Assembly (NCBI GenBank): GCA_009602735.1
Contig: WELA01010273.1
Span: forward strand, 58,986 to 122,985
DNA: 64,000 nucleotides
Reading direction: 5' to 3'
Source: Mesotaenium endlicherianum
Lineage: Eukaryota; Streptophyta; Zygnematophyceae; Zygnematales; Mesotaeniaceae
Shown here: positions 1 to 10,214 of the stretch, one piece after another
How positions within the stretch are numbered: the stretch's first letter is position 1
Layout of the letters: each line of letters starts with the position of its first letter
The notes under the pieces: model-generated
The model's database searches: none
What the model saw: the letters and a program-made list of their open reading frames with translations, nothing else
What the model was told of the DNA's origin: nothing
Made by a program: the position numbers and the translations under genes

Positions 1-54
1 CACTTGGCGTGTTGCCTTCTCGTGAAGTGGGTCTTGGGGTGGTAGGCTCCTGGC

Positions 55-1335
55 CTACCGGCGCTGTCCGTTTTTTGACAACTTTTTGGGGCATGAAAGT
101 GCACGATGGCCCTTTTCCTTGCAATAGAAGCATAGTCCAGCCGTCATGAGAGCTTCTTTTTCAGCCGGGGAGAGTCTTGCTTTCACTCCTTGCTGGTTTC
201 TTGCATCATAAGTGTCATTGGAGGGTCTTCCACTCTTCCGGGCAGCCGCGGGGTCCCTTTTAATAACTCCGATTTCCATGGGTGTGGGTCCAGATTCGGA
301 TGTGGAAGGGGCTGCGTACACCCGCGTCGTCGGTACCCGTGAAGATGAAGGCACGGAGTGCTTGAAATCCAAGGTATCCACCTTTTGGGCCACTTCAATG
401 ATCTTTGAGAAGTCCGTCAAGTCGCGTAACTCCACTTCCTTTGCCACCTTGGGTTTGAGGCCAAAGATGTAACGGTCAATCTTCTCCTCGAGAGACATGT
501 TGGGGATCTCAAGAGTGAGGGCGTGAAATCTGGATGTATACTCTTGAACGGACGTCGTTTGCTTGAGATGGTGGAGCTTTCCTCGGGCAATCTTCTCCGC
601 ATTGATGGGCATGAATTGCTTCTTGAGGGCCTCACGAAAATCTGCCCATCTTGCATATGATGGTGGGGGCTCTTGGCCGAGCATGGGGTGCGCCATAGCT
701 TGATATATAGCCGCTTGATAGTTACGCCACCATGATGTTGCTGCTCCTCTAAGTAAGGTAACGGCAAAGGGAACGTAGTCCTCCTCGGGTACTTCAAGGA
801 ACGCGAGGTACGTCTCCACTTGGTAGAGCCATAAATTCAGGTTGGCACCTTTCCCGGGGTTGAAAGTGTCGGGTTTGCCGGGCTTGATGAGTTTCCTTGC
901 TCTCGTTGGCTCTTGTGGAGGCGCTTGAGCCGGGGCTGGATTTTGAGCATTGCTCGCAATAGGGGCAACCATGGCAGCCATAGCTTCTCTTGACGCTTGC
1001 ACGGTTGCTTCATAGGTGGCCAAGCCCACTTGGTTGTGGACGGTCATTAGGAAGGCTGCCCACTCATTTGCGGGAACTCCTTGTGGTGGGGTCAACTTTG
1101 CTATAGCGGCTGCCACGGGATTTGACGGTGCTCCTCCTTGTGGTGCTTCTTGTTGTTGCAGATTTCCTTGAGTAGGCTCTCCCATCGACGCTGGAGGAGG
1201 GTGTGCTCCTCCTTGTGGTGCTTCTTGTTGTTGCAGATTTTCTTGAGTGGGCTCTCCCATCGGCGCTGGAGGAGGGTGTCTTGGAGAGGAAGGGCTTCCT
1301 TCGAAAGCTTGCTGTTGGTCTTGAGGATCGGCCAT
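55..1335 (-). CDS. gag: Gag polyprotein of family A (retrotrans_gag with zinc knuckle)
   Basis: Intact 426-residue frame. The first ~75 residues are Pro/Gln-rich and contain a near-exact internal repeat (two copies of a block with PPPASMGEPTQ). Residues about 165-315 resemble the retrotransposon capsid domain (KQTTSVQEYTSRFHALTLEI and FGLKPKVAKEV). The C-terminus carries one CCHC knuckle, CFYCKEKGHRALSC, at about 402-415, the usual nucleic-acid-binding motif that packages element RNA. The start lies 24 bases downstream of the tRNA primer site, as expected for a first ORF. There are no internal stops, so this copy may be recent. Whether pol follows in the same frame is not visible. Confidence 0.93.
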   Translation of the reverse strand: MADPQDQQQAFEGSPSSPRHPPPAPMGEPTQENLQQQEAPQGGAHPPPASMGEPTQGNLQQQEAPQGGAPSNPVAAAIAKLTPPQGVPANEWAAFLMTVHNQVGLATYEATVQASREAMAAMVAPIASNAQNPAPAQAPPQEPTRARKLIKPGKPDTFNPGKGANLNLWLYQVETYLAFLEVPEEDYVPFAVTLLRGAATSWWRNYQAAIYQAMAHPMLGQEPPPSYARWADFREALKKQFMPINAEKIARGKLHHLKQTTSVQEYTSRFHALTLEIPNMSLEEKIDRYIFGLKPKVAKEVELRDLTDFSKIIEVAQKVDTLDFKHSVPSSSRVPTTRVYAAPSTSESGPTPMEIGVIKRDPAAARKSGRPSNDTYDARNQQGVKARLSPAEKEALMTAGLCFYCKEKGHRALSCPKKLSKNGQRR

Positions 1336-1359
1336 CTTCTTGTGCTACCAAAGTGCCTA

Positions 1360-1371
1360 GCTCCGATACCA
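1360..1371 (-). promoter_or_regulatory. Primer binding site, tRNA-iMet type (A1)
   Basis: On the minus strand it reads TGGTATCGGAGC, one mismatch from the complement of the plant initiator-Met tRNA 3' end (TGGTATCAGAGC). It lies one base inside the LTR. The same 12-mer adjoins LTRs of families A, B, D and E in this window. Confidence 0.9.
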
Positions 1372-1372
1372 C

Positions 1373-1875
1373 TGTAGTGAAACAGATAGATAAAGTACTT
1401 AGTAAAACAGAATACTTTATCTATTCAAGACAAGGATCTTTGAACACAAGTGGTAGCTTCTTGAAAGAGAGATGGCTTCTTGAAAGTTAATATATTTCTG
1501 GATTTTGGCAAGTACAAGAGTGATTCTGGAATGTCTTTCTATGTTCTAGCTCTTGTTTATATACTTGCTACATAAGTAATTTCTAGGAAGGTGTATGTTG
1601 ATGTGTTGGCACCCAACACATCCCAAAACTTGCCACCTCTTTCTAGAATAATGTACACATGTCCTTTTGACCTAAAAATGGCCCATCTGACTTTTGCCAC
1701 ATGGAGTTCTTCTAGGTCTTTCCTCTAACTTCCAAAATGCCTTGGAAGGTTCAAAGGACATGAACCAAGTTACTAGAGTACCTATTCACACTTGACTCCA
1801 CACAATACTACTCCAAATATATTTGAAAACATTAAAATATATGCGAACTTATATATAATAACTCAAATCACTACA
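1373..1875 (-). repeat. Family A 5' LTR
   Basis: A 503-bp repeat with TGTAGTG...CACTACA ends, a 7-bp terminal inverted repeat. On the minus strand a TATATAAA promoter-like box lies at 1557-1564. Length and sequence agree with the two LTRs of the copy at 47678-51636. Confidence 0.93.
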
Positions 1876-1876
1876 T

Positions 1877-2653
1877 ATGGTAAGGACAAGGTCTCAAACT
1901 AGCAACTCCCGAGACTTGGAGAACCAGGATAACGAGAATGTCAAAAACCAGGCGGAAAGCCATGTAGCGGGAACCCGTACCTATTCTGAAGCAGTAGCAG
2001 ATACTGCAGCTAGAGAGGCTGCAGATGAGGCAGCTGCTATTGCCGCAGTCGCAGCACAGCAAGCTGAGGAGGAGAGAGCCAGATTAGAAGCTGAACAAGT
2101 AGCAAAGGCCGCTGAAGATACAGAAAGGAGGGAAGGACAGCCAGCTGACGAGCGCACTGTTGAAGAACTTATGGCATCAAGGGCCAATGTTCTGAACCCA
2201 CCTCCTGCCGTACAACTCAATGTACCCCTAGGTCAAATACGTGACCGGCTGAATGCGGCAGGAATTGCTGCTGCAGGAGCAAGAGGGATTGTTGAGGACA
2301 CTACTCAGCGAGTAGATGCCAATGCTGCTGCTGCATTTGCTAATCTACCACCCCAAAATGTAGACTTGGGAGCATTGTTCGTTCAGATGCAGTCGCAAAT
2401 GGCGACCATGTATCAATCCCAACAGGAGGACAAAAGAATCATAATGTCCCTACTGCGGGACAGAGACCAACTGGGGTCTCAAACCACTAGTGGTGGTGGC
2501 CGAGGGCCTAGTAAGCCCAAGCCAAAGCCTCCCCAGGAATATGATCCTGAGGGAAACAGAAAATATTACCTGATCAAGTTTCTGGCTAGTGGCTGGAGAA
2601 CTACCCAGAACTGCAAGATTACGAGAAGGTTAGGCACACCGGTGCGCTACTGA
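1877..2653 (+). pseudogene. gag: B1 gag, N-terminal part
   Basis: 258-codon frame beginning MVRTRSQTSNSR, the same start seen on the minus strand at 15328. It is Ala/Glu-rich with a probable coiled coil at residues about 35-90 and a basic Pro/Lys segment (KPKPKPPQEYDPEG) before the capsid domain. A +1 slip near 2595 shifts the capsid sequence into the next frame, which continues through 2746-3345. The start is supported by conservation in the second B copy. Confidence 0.85.
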
Positions 2654-3345
2654 AAGGCAGTGCCGCAGACTGGTGGCTTTACTGGAAAGGAGAGGGTAAG
2701 GCTCGGCAACTCGGTGACCCTACGTGGATAGAGTTTGTCGAGAAGTTGCATGAGAAGTTTGATGTCATCAACCAGCAGGAGAAAGCTATCTATGCGATGA
2801 TCTCCCTGACACTGAAGCAGACCACTTCAGTTGCTGAGTTTGCTCAAAAGTTCCAAGAGAACATGATGAAGCAGCCTGATTTGCCAGAACGGTATAGGAT
2901 AGCATACTTCAGGTATGGCTTGAAATCCGAGGTCTCTGGTCATTTTGCTGAGAAAAAGTATGAGAAACTGGCTGACTTGATCCAGGATGCTGACGCCTGG
3001 GATCAGCAGCAGTTCAATCACAAGCGCCAGAGTAACGCTTTGGTGTCTAAGATTGTCAAAAAGCCCCACGGTTCCTACAATGCAGTTGAAGGAGACCAGG
3101 CTGAGGATAATCAGGGTGATGAATATGAGTATGAGTACAATGCTATTCAGTCTAGAGGTAGAGGTGGTCCCTCTCGAGGTGGCTATGGAAGGGGTGGTGG
3201 TAGGACTAAGCCGAGACCAGCCTCAGCAAAATCTACTTGCTACCATTGTCAGCAGAAAGGCCACTACAGAGAACAGTGTCCAGTCAAGCACCTTCCGAAA
3301 GTTGAGAGAAAAGACCAGCCATTAAAAGACAGCAACAGTCAGTAA
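2600..3345 (+). pseudogene. gag: B1 gag, capsid and zinc knuckle
   Basis: Continuation of gag in the shifted frame. The capsid part includes WWLYWKGEGKARQLG and LKQTTSVAEFAQKFQENMMK. A Gly/Arg-rich stretch (RGRGGPSRGGYGRGGG) precedes a CCHC knuckle, CYHCQQKGHYREQC, near 3239-3280. An ATG-initiated frame of 199 codons starts at 2746, but the homologous sequence begins earlier. The frame ends at 3345; the protease follows in another frame. Confidence 0.85.
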
Positions 3346-3413
3346 TCCAGTCTACTGACCGTGAGGATGCTAGAGATAGTGAGTCGTCACTAGCTGCCCT
3401 CGTAGCAGGTATT

Positions 3414-4330
3414 ATGGGTCCTGCTGAACTGGATTCACTATGCATGCCTGACAACCAGATAAAGGAGACCATCAGCAATATAGACGTCCAGAGAGTGCAC
3501 ACTCTGGATGCTCTTGTTCCACCTGATGTCCAACATTTCTTTGCTACGTCAGGAAAAAAATGCAAAAGTCAGGAAAAGACAGTCCCCCCTATCCTACTGC
3601 ATTGCATGATTGCAGGTAGGAAGGCGAGGGCATTTGTTGACGGAGGGGCGTCACGTACTTTTATCCATAAGGACTTAGTTAAGCGGCTAAGGCTGCTTAC
3701 TGTCACCCAAGGAAATAGAAAAAAATTCCTTGGAGATGCCTCAAGTATCCCGGGAGAAGTTATAACCAAGCCTATTGAGGTCCAGTTAGGTTCTGGCATT
3801 GCAGTTCTAACTGAAACGCTTACATTTGAGGTACTCAACACTGGCTTTTATGATCTCGTGCTAGGCAGGTCCTGGCTTAATAGACATCAAGCTGAAGTGT
3901 GTTGGAGCAGAGGTACAGTTAAAGTGAGAGGAGCCAGTGATGGGCAGACTGACTTGGCACCCACCAGTGCTCTTCCTCTTGTCCTGTGTGGATGGCAAAT
4001 GAAGGAAAAGAAGAGGCTTTCAGAAGGAGGCAAGTTGCTGAATGCAATGGAGTTCGTCAAAAGCTGGAACCAGAAGGAAGACAGAGTATTCTGTCTGCTG
4101 CTAAGAGAGGTACCTCCTCAACCTGAAGAAGTGGTTGAGAAAATGGTAAGACCTCCGGAGCACCCTACTGCTGCAAAAATTGTTGCTCAGTACACTGATG
4201 TATTTAATATGCCTCCAGGACTAACCCCTACAAGGGAAGTAGATCATAGGATTGATCTATTACCTGGGAGTCAGCCACCCTGGCAACGCACGTATGGCTT
4301 GTCTTATGTGGAGAGTGAGCGAGGAGTTGA
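3414..4330 (+). pseudogene. pro: B1 aspartic protease and pre-RT linker
   Basis: Retropepsin-like domain with the active-site segment AFVDGGASRTFIHKDLV around 3631-3680 (D-G-G in place of the common D-S/T-G), and the second conserved block DLVLGRSWLNRH near 3853. A linker of about 130 residues then leads to the RT N-terminus ([18 protein letters not shown]). A slip near 4315 moves the RT into another frame, so this 312-codon frame ends in out-of-frame residues. Confidence 0.85.
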
Positions 4331-5890
4331 AAACACAGATTGCAGAGCTTGAGGGAAATGGTTATATTTCTCCCAGTAAATCACCTTACGGCGCACCCAT
4401 CCTATTTGTTAAGAAAAAGGATGGCAGTATGCGGATGTGTGTGGATTACAGAGCCCTGAACAGAATTACAGTCAAGAACAAGTATGCTTTACCCAAGATC
4501 AAGGACTTGCTTGATACCCTGTCTGGTGCTAACGTGTTCAGTAAGATAGATCTCAAGAGTGGTTATCATCAAATCAAAATTGCTGAGGGGGATGAACACA
4601 AGACTGCCTTCCGCACACGTTATGGACACTATGAGTTCAACGTGATGCCATTTGGACTGACTAATGCTTCTGCTACCTTCATGGGTGCTATGAATGACAT
4701 TTTCAGACCTTATTTGGATAAGTTTGTGCAAGTTTTCCTGGATGATATTTTAATTTTCTCTAAAGATGAAGCTCAGCACACTGAACACATAAAAACAGTC
4801 CTGGACACTCTGCGAAAAAATCACTTGTATGCTAAAATGAGCAAGTGTGATTTCTTTAAGGGAAGTATTGAATTCTTAGGCCACGTTGTCAGTAAAGAGG
4901 GCATCAGTGTGGATCCTAAGAAAGTCCAGACCATAAGGGACTGGCCATTACCACAGTCTGTCTTTGAAGTTAGATCTTTCCTCGGGTTGGCTAACTACTA
5001 TAGGAGATTTATTGAGAATTATTCCACAAAGGCCGATAAACTGACTGACCTTACTAAGAAAGACATAGGGTATGTGTGGGGGGAAGAGCTAGGGTATGTG
5101 TGGGGGGAAGAGCAGCAGGCTGCCTTCCAGACCCTTAAAGATGCCCTTTGTTCTGCCCCAGTGCTAGCCGTGTATGACCCCAGCAAACCGGTGCAGGTGG
5201 TTACTGATGCCTCTGACTTTGCCATGGGTGCTATTTTGTTGCAGCCTGCTGACAAAACCACAAAGGATGGTAAGGTACGGCAGGAGTGGCATCCTGTGTT
5301 GTATGAGTCTATGAAATTTAATCCAGCGGAGATTAATTACTCAGTGCATGATAAAGAGCTGCTAGCTATCCTTCATGTACTCAAACAGTGGAGAGCATAC
5401 TTACATGGTAAATCTTTTCAGGTGATTACAGATCATCTAGCTCTGACTCACTTTCAGACGAAGTCCAAGCTGTCGAGGAGGGAGAACCGCTGGAGCCAGA
5501 TGCTGGAGCAGATCCAAGTCCAGATCGACTACAAACCAGGAAAGTTGAATCCTGCTGATGCACTCTCTAGAAGACCTCACTTGCAAGAAAGGAACTTTAG
5601 TCAGCATGCTGTAGATAAAGTCCTGTGTGCACTCACTTCACTAAAGGTGAAAAAGTCCTTCCTTGAAGAACTTAGGAAAGCCTACCTTTCTGACCCAACA
5701 TTTGAGCCCAGCCCCACTACTGGTGTGTGTCGTGCTACAACACTCGGGTATAAGCTTAAGGGAGGGGTCTGGGTGACTGAAACCACTTCAGGCAGGCTGA
5801 AGCTGGTCATTCCTGATAACTTGGAAATAAGGTCTCTCTTACTGAGTCAAGCTCATGACAGTCTCCTGAGTGGACATTTGGGTGATGAGA
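4320..5890 (+). CDS. pol: B1 reverse transcriptase, RNase H and start of integrase
   Basis: A frame opening at 4252, homologous from about 4320. It shows RT blocks [32 protein letters not shown] and [13 protein letters not shown], with the catalytic box FLDD intact at 4735-4746. RNase H follows ([19 protein letters not shown], then KELLAI and [10 protein letters not shown]). The last ~90 residues enter the integrase N-terminal region and stop at the inversion junction near 5886. An in-frame 24-bp tandem duplication in the RT/RNase H connection (5068-5115) adds eight residues. Confidence 0.9.
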
Positions 5891-6690
5891 TTGCAGTTTG
5901 ACCAGATCGCCCTTAGAAAATGTCAATTCTCGACCGTATTTATTAGCATAGTTTTGTTGGTTCTCTTAGACTTTGTGCAAGTTCTGTTGGACTCTCAACA
6001 GGGTGTCAGCAAAGTCCAGGGTCAATTGAAGCGAGATCATGTTGTGAATCTCCTCAGGGTGAGTTAAGGACTCCCCTAGCACATCTAAAGGAGACTTGGG
6101 GACTCTACCCATAATAATTTCAAAAGGAATCTATCCCGTTGACGCATGCACCGCGTTGTTGGTCGCAAATTGACTTTGAGGCAACAGGTCATCCCAATTA
6201 TTTTGTTTTTGGTGAATATATGCTCTCAGCACTTCTTGCAGAACTCAATTAGTTCTCTCAGTCTGCCCATCAGTTTGAGGGTGGTTTGCTGTGCTGAGCA
6301 GCTTTTCGACTCCCATCAGCCCCATTAAAGCTCTCCATAACTTAGAGGTGAATTTTGAGTCTCTGTCCAAGATAATATTGGAGGGTAGCCCATATTGGCA
6401 TAGTACATGGTTGTAGAATTGTCTCTTAATGTTGAGTGTGGTCCACTTGACAGTGGTGGGGATGAAACTGACCCTTTTTATCACTCTATCCACTACCAGG
6501 AGGATAGAATCATGCCCATTGGTAGTTCTTGGTAGTGTTACCACCCAATCCATGGATATGGTTTTCCATTGTCCAGGTGGAATGGGTAGTGGTTGTAATA
6601 GCCCTCCGGGTGGTGTGAGTCTAGACTTGTTTTCAGGACACTGATCACAATACTTAACATACTTCAAGACCTCCCAGGGCAACCCTTCCC
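5887..6690 (-). pseudogene. B2 integrase core and C-terminal part
   Basis: Minus-strand rve-type integrase. The best frame (6682-6245) has a C-x2-C finger end (CDQCPENKSR), the first catalytic Asp in MDWVVTLP, the second in ILDRDSKFTS, and the Glu in NHPQTDGQTERTN, so the DDE triad is visible. Sequence from 6245 to 5887 matches the B3 integrase C-terminus (59250-59590) but is broken by stops. It would insert element cDNA into chromosomes. Confidence 0.88.
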
Positions 6691-6694
6691 AGTA

Positions 6695-7184
6695 TTAATG
6701 TTTCGCCAGTTTGCTAACAATTTTGGCCTGCCCCAAATGTTCTCCTAGTACACTGTCATGTGCTTGACTCGGTACAAGTGACCGTATTTTCAAGTTGTTA
6801 GGAATTACCAACTTCAGCCTGCTTGAGGTGGTTTTGATTACCCAAACCCCTCCCTTTAGCTTATACCCGAGTGCATTAGCAGGGCACTCACCATCGGTGG
6901 GGTTGGGTTCAAATGTTGGGTCAGAAAGGTAGGCTTTCCTAAGTTGTTCAAGGAAGGACTTTTTGACTCTTAATGAAGTGAGTCCACACAGGACTTTGTC
7001 TACCACATGCTAATCAAAATTCCTTTCTTGCGAGTCGGGTCTTCTGCAGAGTGCATCAACAGGATTCAACTTCCCTGGTTTGTAGTCAATCTGGTCTTAG
7101 AACTGCTCCAGCATATGGCTCCAGCGATTCTCCCTCCTCGACAGCTTGGACTTCTTCTGAAAGTGAGTCAGAGCTAGATGATCT
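6695..7184 (-). pseudogene. B2 integrase N-terminal region and RNase H tail
   Basis: The frame 7006-6695 aligns with the B1 sequence at about 5620-5890 ([28 protein letters not shown]). Upstream, to about 7184, is the RNase H tail, broken by stops. At about 7184 it joins directly to the pre-RT linker, so the region equivalent to B1 4140-5440 (all of RT, most of RNase H) has been deleted. Confidence 0.83.
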
Positions 7185-7750
7185 TTTTCTCAACCACTTC
7201 TTCAGGTTGAGGAGGTACCTCTTTTAGCAGCAAACAGGACATTATGTCTTCCTTCTGGTTCCAACTTTTGGGTAACTCTATTGCATTCAGCAATTTGCAT
7301 CCTCCAGGAAGCCTCTTCTTTTCCTTCATTTGCAGCATGAGCACTTGTGGGTGCCAAGTTAGTCTGCCCATCACTAGCCCCTCTCACTTTAACTGTACCT
7401 CTGCTCCAAAAAACCCTTTAGCTTAATGTGTCTTAAGCGAGGATCTGCCTAGCACGAGATCATAAAAGCCAGTGTTGAGTAACTCAAATGTATGCTTTTC
7501 AGTTAAAACTACAATGCCATAACCTAACTGGACCTCAATAGGCTTGGTTATAACTCATCCCGAGATACTTGAGGCATCTCCAAGGAATATTTTTATATTC
7601 CCTTGGGTGACCGTAACCAGCCTTAACCGCTTAGCTAAGTCCTTATGGACAAAAATATGTGACGCCCCTCTATGAACAAATGCCCTGACCTTCCTGCCTG
7701 CAAATATACAATGCAGTGGGATCGGGGGAACTAACTTTTCTTGACTTTTG
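7185..7750 (-). pseudogene. B2 protease and pre-RT linker
   Basis: Minus-strand remains homologous to B1 3560-4140. The linker is in frame at 7374-7174 (QMKEKKRLPGG, EVPPQPEEVVEK). In the protease block near 7640-7680 the catalytic D-G-G of B1 is replaced by H-R-G, so the active-site aspartate is lost. Confidence 0.78.
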
Positions 7751-7954
7751 CATTGTTATCCTGACTTAGCAAAGAAATGTTGGACATTGGGTGGAGCAAC
7801 ATAAGCTAGAGTGTGCACTCTCTAGAGATCTACATTGTTGATGGTCTCTTTTATCTGTTTGTCAGGCATGCATAGTAAGTGCGGTTTAACAAGAACCATA
7901 ATACTTGCTACGAGGGCAGCTAGTGACGACTCACTATCTCTAGCATCCTCACAA

Positions 7955-8202
7955 TTAGCAGATTGGATTACTGACTGTTGCTGTCTTTTGAAGGCTGATC
8001 CTTTCTCTCAAACTTTGAAAGGTGCTTGCTAGGACACTGCTCTCTGTAGTGGCCCAACTGCTGGCAATGGTAGCGAACAAATTTTGCTGAGGCTGGTCTC
8101 GGCTTAGTCCTACCACCACCTCTTCCATAATTACCTCGCGAGTATCCAACTCTCCCTCTGGACTGCATAGCATTATACTCATACTCATACTCATCACTCT
8201 AA
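7955..8202 (-). pseudogene. B2 gag zinc-knuckle end
   Basis: Minus-strand gag C-terminus with a Gly/Arg-rich segment and a decayed knuckle. The first Cys of the CCHC motif is Arg here (RYHCQQLGHYREQC). The gag sequence breaks at 8202/8203 and resumes at 14149 on the other side of the inserted family C element. Confidence 0.85.
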
Positions 8203-8340
8203 TGTCGTGCATTATGGGGTCGGACGCATCTAATTTACATAAGCAACACACAAGTGGGCAAGCAAGACTTGCTATGGCGAAAGTGAAAATGGATGCGGCC
8301 TTATGGCCAAAAAGAAGGTTAGCTGTCAAATGTTTTAATT
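8203..8340 (-). repeat. Family C repeat a, outer copy
   Basis: 138-bp direct repeat of 9346-9484. It forms the outer 3' end of the insertion (minus strand ends GCACGACA) and lies outside repeat b rather than inside it. Confidence 0.88.
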
Positions 8341-9343
8341 TGTACTCTCCAGAGTGAGCACCTCAAGATTGTAAACTGATAAGGAATACCACTAATGAAG
8401 GATGGGCCAAACGATCACTGGAAGCACATCATGATCTTCAAGAGTAATCCTACAGGAGGGGTTTAAGGTGTAACTTTGCTCACCACTTGTCAAGTTCTTC
8501 AAGCGACTGGAAGCCAGCAAGGCTTGCTCTTCACAAGAGAGAGACTAAGTGGTCCTGAAAACACAAGAGTCAACAGCGTAAGCTTTATTGATAACTCTGT
8601 CACTTACAATTGGCATAATGGGGGCTTCTAAAAAGATGTCCTTCTAAGGGCATCTACTGCTATATACTCCCTATAAAACCGGCGCTGAAGGCGGCGGATT
8701 CACTGCACACAGTCATGCTAGGAGGCTCTCCCAGGTCCACGAAAGTGGAGGTAAGGCACGTACTAGCTCTCCTATTGGCTAAACATAACACACACCAATC
8801 AAATATGGTGCAAGTAAACGGATGCATGGCTCTCATTGGCAGAGCTTATCTCGACCACTGCTACCTAGATAGTGCCTCAAAAGTAGATTTGAAACGTGAG
8901 GAAGCTTGCTCTAGAAATAAGTGATGCAGTCACCAAGTTATAGCTCAAATGGTCCTCATATACTATGCGAATGTATGCTATGTGTACTTTATCAAGTTTG
9001 CGAATTTGTGTGCTAATGGCTAGAGGTACTTGGAGTCGCGAGGAGCCAACAATATGACCTTTGGGCACATTGAGTGACAAAGTGGCCTTTGGTGAGAATC
9101 CGCTAGGGACCGGTAGGTGGTGCGGACTAGATCGTGAATATCTTGCTCGACCCTTGACCAAATAGCGTGCAACCAATGCCTTTCGGAAGGTGCCGCGAAG
9201 CTCAACACTCTGGCGATTTGGAATGCTAGCAAAGGTCAACATATGAATGGGTAAAGCAAGGTCAAAGTTGGCCCTCCTAGGTCGATGGTCGACGCAGGTG
9301 TGTCTCGACCGGAGCGACGGTCCCGCCCTAATGAGTCATGACA
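8341..9343 (-). repeat. Family C repeat b, right-hand (3') copy
   Basis: About 1003 bp, near identical to 13147-14148. The minus strand runs TGTCATGAC to GGAGAGTACA. On the minus strand a GTATATAG box near the middle is a possible TATA element. A 69-codon frame on the plus strand (8715-8924) is present in both copies, only because the repeats are near identical. Confidence 0.9.
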
Positions 9344-9345
9344 GG

Positions 9346-9484
9346 TGTCGTGCATTATGGGGTCGGACGCGTCTAATTTATATAATCAACACAAAAGTGG
9401 GCAAGCGAGACTTGCTATGGCGGAAGCAAAAATGCATGCGGCCTTATGGCCAAAAAGAAAGGTCAGTTGTCAAATGTTTTAATT
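9346..9484 (-). repeat. Family C repeat a, inner copy
   Basis: 139-bp direct repeat of 8203-8340. It follows the purine tract and precedes repeat b, separated from it by two bases (9344-9345), so that CGACA and TGTCA ends face each other. Confidence 0.88.
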
Positions 9485-9496
9485 CCCCCCCAAGCT
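9485..9496 (-). other. Polypurine tract of family C
   Basis: The minus strand reads GAGCTTGGGGGG immediately before repeat a. This is where a plus-strand primer is expected in an LTR element, so it marks repeat a, not repeat b, as the start of the 3' terminal repeat. Confidence 0.65.
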
Positions 9497-9863
9497 CTCA
9501 GCCTCCAACTGATGAGTTGATAATGCTACCGCTAGCTAACTCAGAGCAGTCACTACAGAACCAGTCGCCAGCAAGTATGCGCTCCACTGGGGGGTCGAGG
9601 CAGCCGATGTGGAAGCCAAGGCTGCAGCTGTGAGAAGTAAGGTGGAGCTCCGCGCTGGGCAACTTTGGCTCCTCGTCCTAGGGCTGGAGCAGGTTGGCCC
9701 CTACAAAAACATCGGCGTCCTCTGGGCCGCCCTTGCGCGTCCAGGTAACGCTGTGTTGGTCCTTGTCGTTGCGAAGAGCCATGAAGTTGTAGAGGGCTTC
9801 TGACGTGGGTCGCCGATTCAAAATGTCCAGCGGCAATGATGCCGTGCGTGTGCCTCCTGTGCG

Positions 9864-10214
9864 TTAGTTGAGCCGATAGTGTGCCCGGTCCGTCCATCTA
9901 TCCACCGCGGCTCCAATCGGAAAGAGCACGTTCTGACCTAAGAGGACGTCAAAGGTGTTTGAGCGCATTACGAGCGCGTGGCGATGGATCGTCGTCTCAT
10001 TCTCGGTCCCGGGCCAAAAGGTGAAGACGAGCGCCAATCGCGTGCGCCTTGTCATGGACTTGGTTGTACCAGCAGCAGTGTTGATCAGCATGGGCAAATT
10101 TTCTACGTCAGCTGAGGAGAGGCCCAGCTGCCGGAGATTGCTGTGACTGATCAAAATTGGCTGTGCGCCAATGTTAAACATAACACGCTGTGGGGCTTGC
10201 TTGTTGACCACCAC
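9864..10214 (-). pseudogene. Family C aspartic protease, active site altered
   Basis: 116-codon minus-strand frame aligning with the MT element protease: VMFNIGAQPILISHSNLRQL here versus ILLDTGAQPVILGKRAVKAL there, then SNTFDVLLGQNVLFPIGAAVD versus the MT block VNYDVLLRTEALIPLG. The catalytic D-T-G is N-I-G, so the nucleophilic Asp is missing and the enzyme is probably inactive. It is the last recognisable domain before the purine tract: nothing resembling RT follows. Confidence 0.78.

Larger units (their letters stand above)
1..1875 (-). mobile_element. Family A Ty3/Gypsy retrotransposon, 5' part (A1)
   Basis: Minus-strand element cut by the left window edge. Reading leftward it has a 503-bp 5' LTR (1373-1875), an initiator-Met tRNA primer site (1360-1371) and an intact gag frame; protease and pol would lie outside the window. 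The LTR matches the LTR pair at 47678-48180 and 51134-51636 and the partial one at 63701. It sits directly against the start codon of the B1 gag (1877), so it inserted into the 5' leader of B1. The target duplication cannot be checked because the other end is missing. Confidence 0.93.
1876..5886 (+). mobile_element. Family B Ty3/Gypsy retrotransposon, gag to integrase start (B1)
   Basis: Plus-strand element lacking its 5' LTR (A1 is inserted just before gag) and ending abruptly in the N-terminal integrase region near 5886, where the sequence flips into a minus-strand copy of the same family. Order: gag (two frames), aspartic protease, RT, RNase H, start of integrase. Frameshifts near 2595, 3345 and 4315 separate the frames, so this copy is not functional as it stands. 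Confidence 0.92.

Noticed and set aside
8203-8340. Reading the outer repeat a of family C as a separate older insertion
   Set aside because: The B2 gag flank resumes exactly at its outer edge, it ends in the same GCACGACA as MT, and an identical arrangement occurs in MT, so it is treated as part of the element.
8715-8924. 69-codon plus-strand frame repeated at 13520-13729
   Set aside because: Both lie in the two near-identical family C repeat b copies, antisense to the element. Conservation follows from the repeat itself, and the C2 copy does not keep the frame.
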